A stretch of DNA of 35,817 nt. Source: a virus. Numbering within the stretch: the first letter of the stretch is position 1; each line of letters opens with the position of its first letter. This document shows positions 31,546 to 35,817 of the stretch, in pieces. The DNA is taken from the IMG/VR virus record IMGVR_UViG_3300042934_000215, positions 1 to 35,817 of that record. One strand, given 5' to 3'. The position numbers and the translations under genes were made by a program. The notes beneath the pieces are model-generated. The model was given only the letters and a program-made list of their open reading frames with translations. It did not search any database and was not told the DNA's origin.

Positions 31546-31705
31546 TCTCTGCCTGCTTTCTTCTGGTGTTTGCTGCTATAACTCCCTGTGTGAAATAAGT
31601 TACTTTCTCCTGCTGGTCTGCTGGTAGCTCTGCCACTTCCTGCATTAACTCTTTGAACTCGTCTAGCGTATCTTTCTTTGTATCCTCGCTTGATTTCTCC
31701 GCCAT
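31538..31705 (-). CDS. 55-residue microprotein, paralogue of the 59-residue one
   Basis: ATG at 31705, 8 bases after AAAGGAG. The core FKELMQEVAELPADQQEKV matches FMELMKEVAGLPEAQQEKV of the gene at 31797, so the two arose by tandem duplication. A helix, a Pro turn and a second helix are predicted. The pattern resembles the C-terminal helices of XRE repressors (compare LGKLSKEFSKEDWEVVKKF in the phage repressor). Confidence 0.75.
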   Translation of the reverse strand: MAEKSSEDTKKDTLDEFKELMQEVAELPADQQEKVTYFTQGVIAANTRRKQAENE

Positions 31706-31761
31706 ACTATCCGCTCCTTTCTCTATTAAGTTACCATCTTGCTACCTCTCTTTCGTTATAT

Positions 31762-31781
31762 GGGCGGCAGCTGCGCCGCCC
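31762..31781 (+). terminator. GC hairpin with plus-strand T-run
   Basis: GGGCGGC pairs with GCCGCCC and TTTATTTTTG follows on the plus strand. It faces against the operon. It may stop antisense transcription or shape the minus-strand mRNA; the next SD module starts a few bases beyond it. Confidence 0.45.
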
Positions 31782-31796
31782 TTTATTTTTGTTCTG

Positions 31797-31976
31797 TTAT
31801 GCCCTGCTCTCCTGTCTCGGTCTTATTCCTGCTGCCATAAAGCCTTGAACGAATATACAGACTTTTTCTTGCTGTGCCTCTGGCAGCCCTGCGACTTCTT
31901 TCATAAGTTCCATAAAACCCGTAACCTCTTTGCCTTTTACTTCTGTAGCTGTTCTCTGTTCTGCTTTTGTTGTCAT
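31797..31976 (-). CDS. 59-residue microprotein, repressor-tail-like
   Basis: Start chosen at ATG 31976 with AAAGGAA 9 bases upstream; a longer frame to 32051 runs into the preceding gene without a ribosome site. The core FMELMKEVAGLPEAQQEKV and FVQGFMAAG is homologous to the 55-residue neighbour. Probable two-helix dimerisation module. It could bind the repressor, but this is inference. Confidence 0.72.
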   Translation of the reverse strand: MTTKAEQRTATEVKGKEVTGFMELMKEVAGLPEAQQEKVCIFVQGFMAAGIRPRQESRA

Positions 31977-31993
31977 ACTCTCTACTTCCTTTC

Positions 31994-32551
31994 TTAAAAC
32001 TCGTTTGTGCTCTTTTGTACTGCATCTATTGTGCTTATCGTTTGTTTCCAAAACTCTATGTTTCCTGCTGCGTTCTTAAATCTTGGTGCGCCGTCCTCTT
32101 CCTTTTCCTGCGCTAACTCTTCCCATGCTTTAAGCTCTCCCTCTCTGTACTTCGTAGTCATACGTATAAATGCTGTTATCGTGCTCCATTGGTCGTTAGT
32201 AAGCGTTATTGTCTTTTCTTCTTTTCCCCATGCTGCGTGTGCTGCCGCTCTTGCTGCCTGTTCCTCTACTGTTTCTATAACGTACCCGCTAACTATTCTG
32301 TATCCCCATACCTCGCCGTTGCTTTTATATGCTATAGGCTCTAACTCAAATCTGTTAATGTGTTCCCCGTCGCTAGCCTGTCCCGTTCCGTCCTCGTCAC
32401 ATCTTCGGCAACGTGTGTAAAGTCCTTTTTTCTCGTCCCAGCCGCATAAGCCTAACCAGCCGCTAAACTCTTCTACTTGTATCAGCTCCATACTTCCTGC
32501 CGTCTTTTTCTCTGTATCCTTTTTAATTGTTAATAATGTTGTGCATAGCAT
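31994..32551 (-). CDS. Hypothetical early protein
   Basis: A 185-residue protein. A Cys pair in LYTRCRRCDEDG near residue 47 and an alpha-helical C-terminal half (TNDQWSTITAFIRMTTKYRE, NIEFWKQTISTIDAVQK) are visible. Strong SD CGAAAGAGAGG. Second gene of the early operon. No family recognised. Confidence 0.68.
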   Translation of the reverse strand: MLCTTLLTIKKDTEKKTAGSMELIQVEEFSGWLGLCGWDEKKGLYTRCRRCDEDGTGQASDGEHINRFELEPIAYKSNGEVWGYRIVSGYVIETVEEQAARAAAHAAWGKEEKTITLTNDQWSTITAFIRMTTKYREGELKAWEELAQEKEEDGAPRFKNAAGNIEFWKQTISTIDAVQKSTNEF

Positions 32552-32592
32552 AATTACTACCTCTCTTTCGTTTGTGGGTGTTGCAGGCGGTT

Positions 32593-32970
32593 TTACCGCT
32601 CTGCTGTTATTCCCAGTTCTTCCATAATGTTAAGTATCGCTGTGTGCTGCTGTCTGTATCCAAATCCTGCTGTAGTTCCATCATGCCCGCCGTTTGCTGC
32701 TAGCTGTGCTTGGTATAGCGTCCATGTCTGTTTTTCTTCTTTTCTAAGTACTTCCTTTATTTTTTCCAGCTCTGCTAGTGCTTTTTCGTGGCTCATTGCT
32801 GTAGGTTTGCAAATACCGCGCCAGCTGCAATGTTCGCAGGCTTTTTGTAAGTTGTCCTCGCCTCTACCGTTAATATCTGTATAAGTAATAATGTCTGTGT
32901 CGTTATCTACGGTATATCTTATTTTCATACCGCAAGGTGCTACCTCTTTTAAATCCTCAATTCTTGCCAT
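32593..32970 (-). CDS. First gene of the early operon, hypothetical
   Basis: A 125-residue protein with EVAPCGMKIRYTVD, a Cys-rich CEHCSWRGICKP (possible zinc or Fe-S site) and helices KALAELEKIKEVLRKEE and AILNIMEEL. SD CGAAAGAGAGG. Being first after the early promoter, it is likely expressed immediately on induction; the role is unknown. Confidence 0.68.
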   Translation of the reverse strand: MARIEDLKEVAPCGMKIRYTVDNDTDIITYTDINGRGEDNLQKACEHCSWRGICKPTAMSHEKALAELEKIKEVLRKEEKQTWTLYQAQLAANGGHDGTTAGFGYRQQHTAILNIMEELGITAER

Positions 32971-33014
32971 GTTTGTTACCTCTCTTTCGTTGTTTTGCTA
33001 GACTATAGCTTATA

Positions 33015-33030
33015 TGTACCCCGCTAGTAC
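33015..33030. promoter_or_regulatory. Operator-like motif, copy 1
   Basis: TGTACCCCGCTAGTAC lies 18 bp past the -10 of the early promoter. A near copy, TGTACCCCGCAAGTAA, lies at 34404-34419 upstream of the integrase. The shared core is outside genes and is a candidate repressor site. Confidence 0.45.
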
Positions 33031-33047
33031 TTGTTGACTATGTAGCT

Positions 33048-33076
33048 ATTATATGCCACGTAGAAGCCCTTGTCAA
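33048..33076 (-). promoter_or_regulatory. Early lytic promoter
   Basis: On the minus strand TTGACA (33071-33076), 17 bp, TATAAT (33048-33053), a perfect consensus. It drives the leftward early operon and diverges from the repressor promoter. CGTGGCAT half-sites occur in inverted orientation in both promoters (33053-33060 and 33104-33111), as expected of a shared operator. Confidence 0.92.
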
Positions 33077-33096
33077 CCATATTTTAATTATTTTTG

Positions 33097-33124
33097 TTGA
33101 CAGCGTGGCATTTTATGTTATTAT
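33097..33124 (+). promoter_or_regulatory. Repressor promoter
   Basis: TTGACA (33097-33102), 16 bp, TATTAT (33119-33124). It reads into the XRE repressor. The spacer contains CGTGGCAT, inverted relative to the copy in the early promoter. Confidence 0.75.
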
Positions 33125-33160
33125 TAATATAAAATTATTATTTGAAAGGTGGTTTAATAA

Positions 33161-33532
33161 ATGAATGAGCGTATCAAAGAATTACGTATTGCTCTCGATA
33201 TGACACAAGAAAGTTTTTCGCAGCGCTTAGGTATAAAGCGTAATACTATTGGCAATTACGAGACTGGTAATAGAGTTCCTAGCAATCAAATCATTTTTTC
33301 TATTTGCCGTGAATTTAATGTAAATGAGGAATGGTTACGTACTGGTAATGGAGAAATGTTTAACGCACGTTCTACAGACGAGGAACTAGCTTATATAGTA
33401 GGTAGCGCTATCCCTGCTGCGCCAGAGTATGTAAAGAATACTTTTATAGCTCTTGGTAAGTTGTCGAAAGAATTTTCTAAGGAAGATTGGGAAGTAGTTA
33501 AGAAGTTCGTAGACGCTTTAGCAGGAAAATAA
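33161..33532 (+). CDS. XRE-family phage repressor
   Basis: A 123-residue protein. Residues 1-60 are a standard XRE/Cro-CI helix-turn-helix (MNERIKELRIALDMTQESF, RLGIKRNTIGNYETGNRVPS). The C-terminal half is a short helical region ending FSKEDWEVVKKFVDALAG. It has no S24 autocleavage domain, so induction would not use RecA-stimulated self-cleavage. It is divergent from the early promoter and so is the likely lysogeny repressor. SD AAAGGTGG. Confidence 0.9.
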   Translation: MNERIKELRIALDMTQESFSQRLGIKRNTIGNYETGNRVPSNQIIFSICREFNVNEEWLRTGNGEMFNARSTDEELAYIVGSAIPAAPEYVKNTFIALGKLSKEFSKEDWEVVKKFVDALAGK

Positions 33533-33545
33533 AAAGAGCCGCTTT

Positions 33546-33650
33546 TCAGCCGCCCTTTATCCCTAGAATGAATTGTAATATTATTTTTAGTTTTTCCTTA
33601 TCAGTAACCCCTTGTAGCGCATTATATATTTTTTTCTTAGTGTCTTGCAT
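33546..33650 (-). CDS. 34-residue microprotein with its own promoter
   Basis: ATG at 33650, with AAAGGGGGC 8 bases upstream. It reads MQDTKKKIYNALQGVT then DKEKLKIILQFILGIKGG, two amphipathic helices with a basic start. No signal peptide. It converges on the repressor gene and ends 14 bases from it. A strong promoter bracketed by a 9-bp inverted repeat precedes it. Its helix-turn-helix-like end resembles repressor C-termini. It may be an antirepressor or switch peptide; this is inference. Confidence 0.6.
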   Translation of the reverse strand: MQDTKKKIYNALQGVTDKEKLKIILQFILGIKGG

Positions 33651-33669
33651 AGCTGTTGCCCCCTTTCTT

Positions 33670-33720
33670 TACCAGTAATTATACAATTATCTTTTCTATT
33701 GTCTATACTTTTTACTGGTA
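33670..33720 (-). promoter_or_regulatory. Promoter of the microprotein bracketed by an inverted repeat
   Basis: On the minus strand TAGACA (33700-33705), 16 bp, TATAAT (33678-33683). TACCAGTAA (33670-33678) and TTACTGGTA (33712-33720) form a perfect 9-bp inverted repeat with centres 42 bp apart, about four helical turns, flanking both boxes. It suggests repression by a looped dimeric regulator. Confidence 0.65.
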
Positions 33721-33774
33721 TTTCCTATATGTCGGAAATAGTCGCAGATTTATTGATAAGTTGTAAATTATATA

Positions 33775-33963
33775 TTATTCTCTATATAGGTCACAGATAC
33801 GGCAGTCTAGTGCATGTGCTAACATTTGCAGCGTATCCAGCCTAGGGGAAACCTTAGCATTTTCTATAGCGTTAATTTCGCTTTTGCTAACCCCGCTACG
33901 TTCTTCCAGTTCTATAAGTGTTAATCCTTTGGAAGTTCGCAGCTCCCATAGTAGTATTTCCAT
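33775..33963 (-). CDS. Small XRE-family regulator
   Basis: A 62-residue protein almost entirely a Cro/CI helix-turn-helix (WELRTSKGLTLIELEERSGV, SKSEINAIENAKVSPRLDTL). It has no effector domain. The ATG follows GAAAGAGG by 6 bases. As the second HTH protein of the immunity region it may act as a Cro-like switch or control the microprotein and integrase promoters. Confidence 0.88.
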   Translation of the reverse strand: MEILLWELRTSKGLTLIELEERSGVSKSEINAIENAKVSPRLDTLQMLAHALDCRICDLYRE

Positions 33964-33998
33964 ATCATGCTAGCCTCTTTCGTAAGTGTGATATGAAA

Positions 33999-34046
33999 AT
34001 TATAACAATTGTCTTATCTTGGCGTTTATTGAGAATTGGTAATATA
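33999..34046. promoter_or_regulatory. Divergent weak promoters between small XRE gene and zinc-ribbon gene
   Basis: Minus strand: TATAAT (33999-34004) upstream of the XRE gene with no good -35. Plus strand: TTGGCG, about 18 bp and TATAAA (around 34019-34046) before the gene at 34080. Both are only partial matches. Confidence 0.35.
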
Positions 34047-34079
34047 AAAATAAAATCAAATGAAAAGAGGTAAAGTATT

Positions 34080-34301
34080 ATGAAATGTCCTAAATGTGGT
34101 AGCGAACATGTAAGCGTGCAAATTGAAAGCAAGGTATATACTAAACACCGTGGCTGCCTTGGCTGGTGTCTATGGTTACTCTTAGCTGTATGTACTCTCG
34201 GTCTTATTCTTATCATTCCTTTAATTACGAACTCTAAGACTAAGACTAAAAATAAAAAAGTTGCCCTCTGTCAAGACTGCGGTCATAAGTGGAATGTGTA
34301 A
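34080..34301 (+). CDS. Zinc-ribbon membrane protein
   Basis: A 73-residue protein. MKCPKCGSEHV and ALCQDCGHKWNV supply two Cys pairs of a zinc ribbon, split by one hydrophobic span (about 30-50, WCLWLLLAVCTLGLILIIPL). Similar small proteins occur beside immunity genes of Gram-positive prophages. It is expressed in the lysogenic direction and could serve exclusion or signalling; no function is established. SD AAGAGG. Confidence 0.78.
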   Translation: MKCPKCGSEHVSVQIESKVYTKHRGCLGWCLWLLLAVCTLGLILIIPLITNSKTKTKNKKVALCQDCGHKWNV

Positions 34302-34315
34302 CTAAATGCAGAATT

Positions 34316-34431
34316 AAAAAAGCCGCCCCTGCTGCAAACAGAAACGGCTAAACAGATACAATAAACAAACTCTAAAACCCAATACTAGGCTAGGCTGCTT
34401 ATGTGTACCCCGCAAGTAACATTATAGCATA
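34316..34431 (-). ncRNA. Candidate small RNA between zinc-ribbon gene and integrase
   Basis: On the minus strand an extended -10, TGCTATAAT (34421-34429), precedes a hairpin AGCCG...CGGCT (34321-34349) followed by TTTTTT. The transcript would be about 95 bases. No coding ORF lies in it. The start covers the second copy of the TGTACCCCGC motif, suggesting control by the repressor. Confidence 0.4.
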
Positions 34432-34436
34432 AGCCT
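34386..34436. promoter_or_regulatory. Inverted repeat and operator motif upstream of the integrase
   Basis: CTAGGCTGCTTATG and CATAAGCCTAG form an imperfect inverted repeat enclosing TGTACCCCGCAAGTAA. Further AGGCTTA copies follow to 34456. The set sits in the 193-bp gap before the integrase and probably controls it. Confidence 0.5.
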
Positions 34437-34494
34437 AGTTAATTTTATAGGCTTATTTTTTTATGCTTATCTTTAGAAAGGCGGTGCTTTTAGC

Positions 34495-35541
34495 ATGAAA
34501 TTACCTAATGGTTACGGTACTGTATACAAGCAAAAAGGCAATAGGCGTAAGCCTTTTGTCGCTCGTGTTACTGTTGGCTATGTAAATAATGAGGAAACGG
34601 GCAAGAATAAACAGTTATACCAGAATATCGGATACTACGAAACTAAAAAAGAGGCGCTTATAGCTCTGGCAGAGTATAACGCTAACCCTTACGACATTGA
34701 CGCTGCAAAGGTTACCTTTAAGGAAATGTACGATAAATTCGTAAGTACTAGCAGCTTTGATAAATTAAGCCGCAGTAGCAAGGCTGCCTACTCTGCTGCC
34801 TATAATCGTTGTGAGCCTATCTGGACTATGAAATTTGTAGACCTGCGCAAGCCCCACTTGCAGGACTGCATAGACGATATAGACGACGCGGGCTGGGGAA
34901 CTAAGAAAAAACTTAAGACGCTTTATAACCAGCTGTACACTCTGGCGCGTGAATGTGATGTATGCGAAAAGAATTATGCAGAGTTCGTAGACATTGGAGA
35001 ACGTGAAACCGTACTAGACCGTACCCCGTTTACTGATGCAGAAAAGAAACTATGCTGGCTGCATATAAAGGACATTGAATACCTAGACACTATTATTATA
35101 CTTCTCTATACTGGTATGCGTGTTAGTGAAATGTTAGATATTAAGACGGCAGACGTTGACATAGAGGGCGGCTTTATGCGTGGTGGCTCTAAGACTTTCG
35201 CAGGCATTAACCGTTTAATACCTATTCACTCTAAAATAATGGATATTGTAAAGAGATATTATAACCCAGATAATGAGTACCTTGTAACTTACCCAGACGG
35301 CGGACATATAAGCTATGGCAATTACCGCGATAGCTACTGGGATAGAATAATGCCTACGCTAAACATGACGCACTTACCACACGATACCCGCCATACTTTT
35401 ATATCTAACATGGATACCGCAGGTGCTAACCCTATGGCTGTAAAGCGTATCGTAGGGCACGCTGGTAACGGCATTACTGAAAAGGTTTATACTCATAAAG
35501 ATATAGAGGAACTTAAGAGAAATATAGAGCTTTTGGCTTAA
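34495..35541 (+). CDS. int: Tyrosine-family site-specific integrase
   Basis: A 348-residue recombinase. The N-terminal 65 residues form an AP2-like arm-binding domain (LPNGYGTVYKQKGNRRKPF), then a SAM-like core-binding domain (about 73-170) and the catalytic domain. The catalytic residues are visible: Arg209 (TGMRVSE), His296 and Arg299 (HDTRH), His322 (VGHAG) and Tyr332 (VYTHKD). It would join attP to the end of rpsI, and its gene ends 150 bp from the attR core. SD AAAGGCGG. Confidence 0.97.
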   Translation: MKLPNGYGTVYKQKGNRRKPFVARVTVGYVNNEETGKNKQLYQNIGYYETKKEALIALAEYNANPYDIDAAKVTFKEMYDKFVSTSSFDKLSRSSKAAYSAAYNRCEPIWTMKFVDLRKPHLQDCIDDIDDAGWGTKKKLKTLYNQLYTLARECDVCEKNYAEFVDIGERETVLDRTPFTDAEKKLCWLHIKDIEYLDTIIILLYTGMRVSEMLDIKTADVDIEGGFMRGGSKTFAGINRLIPIHSKIMDIVKRYYNPDNEYLVTYPDGGHISYGNYRDSYWDRIMPTLNMTHLPHDTRHTFISNMDTAGANPMAVKRIVGHAGNGITEKVYTHKDIEELKRNIELLA

Positions 35542-35547
35542 AATCCG

Positions 35548-35617
35548 TGCAAGTTACGTGCAAGTTTCTTGTATGTTACCGATAGTTTTTGAGGGTATTT
35601 CATAGAGTTTCATAGAG
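35548..35617 (+). repeat. attP right-arm direct repeats
   Basis: TGCAAGTTAC (35548) and TGCAAGTTT (35559) repeat the site in the left arm at 169. TTTCATAGAG occurs twice in direct abutment (35598-35617). They are candidate integrase arm and excisionase sites. Confidence 0.55.
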
Positions 35618-35632
35618 TAGTAGAATTAAAAG

Positions 35633-35664
35633 AAACCCAGCAAACATGCGCGCTTGCTGGGTTT
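35633..35664. terminator. Bidirectional terminator between int and rpsI
   Basis: AAACCCAGCAA pairs with TTGCTGGGTTT across a 10-base loop with T-rich tracts on both sides. In the lysogen it ends int (plus) and replaces the lost rpsI terminator (minus). In the circular phage it would end the late operon. Confidence 0.85.
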
Positions 35665-35690
35665 TTGATATTTTGAATATTTGTATTTTT

Positions 35691-35701
35691 TTATCTCTTT
35701 G
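35691..35701. other. attR core (11-bp direct repeat)
   Basis: TTATCTCTTTG, identical to 117-127. Here it is the last three sense codons and stop of rpsI plus adjoining bases, so the phage side restores the gene end exactly. Confidence 0.82.
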
Positions 35702-35817
35702 AGAACTGAGGAGCACGACGAGCTGCTTTTAAGCCGTACTTCTTTCTTTCCTTCATTCTTGGATCTCTTGTTAAGAATCCAGCTTTCTTTAATACAGGTC
35801 TGTAATCCTGATCTGCA
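35691..35817 (-). CDS. rpsI: 30S ribosomal protein S9, 3' end (partial)
   Basis: The minus strand encodes [18 protein letters not shown] and the terminal [10 protein letters not shown], the highly conserved C-terminus of bacterial S9 whose tail reaches the ribosomal P site. The gene runs off the right edge. Its stop codon lies within the att core, so the prophage leaves it intact. It carries two GATC sites, unlike the prophage. Confidence 0.96.
   Translation of the reverse strand, partial: ADQDYRPVLKKAGFLTRDPRMKERKKYGLKAARRAPQFSKR

Larger units (their letters stand above)
117..35701. mobile_element. Complete temperate siphovirus prophage integrated in the 3' end of rpsI
   Basis: The element is bounded by the 11-bp direct repeat TTATCTCTTTG at both ends. 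It carries an integrase next to one end, a repressor with divergent promoters, a replication module, a full packaging, head and tail set, a DGR and a lysis module. Gene order is integrase, immunity, early, late, DGR, lysis, with nearly everything except the immunity/integration genes on the minus strand. The distance between equivalent positions of the two cores is 35574 bp, a normal size for such phages. No module looks missing. The only possible defect seen is the absence of a standard TerL start codon. Confidence 0.93.

Noticed and set aside
33048-33120. CRISPR or tandem repeat array
   Set aside because: The repeated CGTGGCAT and GTTGAC words are few and inverted, as expected for operators.

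Overview
The window is an almost complete temperate siphovirus prophage of about 35.6 kb in a low-GC Gram-positive (Clostridia/Lachnospiraceae-like) chromosome. The assignment rests on SD-rich gene starts, HK97-type head genes, a tail module with Dit and Gp37-like proteins, and a flanking ribosomal gene. The prophage lies between two copies of the 11-bp sequence TTATCTCTTTG (117-127 and 35691-35701). This sequence is the last codons plus stop of rpsI (ribosomal protein S9), whose 3' end enters the window at the right edge. Integration therefore targets the 3' end of rpsI, leaves the gene intact, and separates it from its own terminator, which now sits 35 kb away at 66-102.

Layout, right to left. 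(1) 33.0-35.7 kb: immunity and integration. A tyrosine integrase, a zinc-ribbon membrane protein, a small XRE protein, a 34-residue microprotein with its own promoter, and an XRE repressor divergent from a consensus early promoter. (2) 20.4-33.0 kb: a leftward early operon of about 30 small genes. They include an excisionase-like protein, a tRNA-Ile with anticodon UAU, a PAPS-reductase-family protein, two SSB-like proteins, an HUH replication initiator next to an inverted-repeat-rich gap, a VRR-NUC nuclease, ParA, a ParB fused to a DUF3850-like domain, and an ArpU/sigma-like late regulator. (3) 20.29-20.38 kb: a late promoter followed at once by an intrinsic terminator, an architecture that suggests antitermination. 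(4) 4.2-20.2 kb: HNH, TerS, TerL, portal, protease, HK97 capsid, connectors, major tail protein, tail chaperone with a -1 frameshift, tape measure, Dit, tail and baseplate genes. (5) 2.4-5.4 kb: a complete diversity-generating retroelement (DGR). Its target is a C-type-lectin/FGE-like variable protein, followed by Avd, a template repeat and a reverse transcriptase. The 118-bp TR and VR differ at 8 positions, all of them adenines in TR. (6) 0.2-2.4 kb: membrane proteins, a holin candidate, a GH73-LysM endolysin and a small Cys-rich protein.

The most notable signals outside single genes are these. By eye the prophage contains no GATC, GGCC or CCGG, while 127 bp of host rpsI contains two GATC. 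TerL has no ATG/GTG/TTG in its N-terminal 83 codons. The promoter of the 34-residue ORF is bracketed by a perfect 9-bp inverted repeat. A 17-bp palindrome recurs in frame in two unrelated genes, one of them parB. All calls come from reading sequence and supplied translations; no searches were run.
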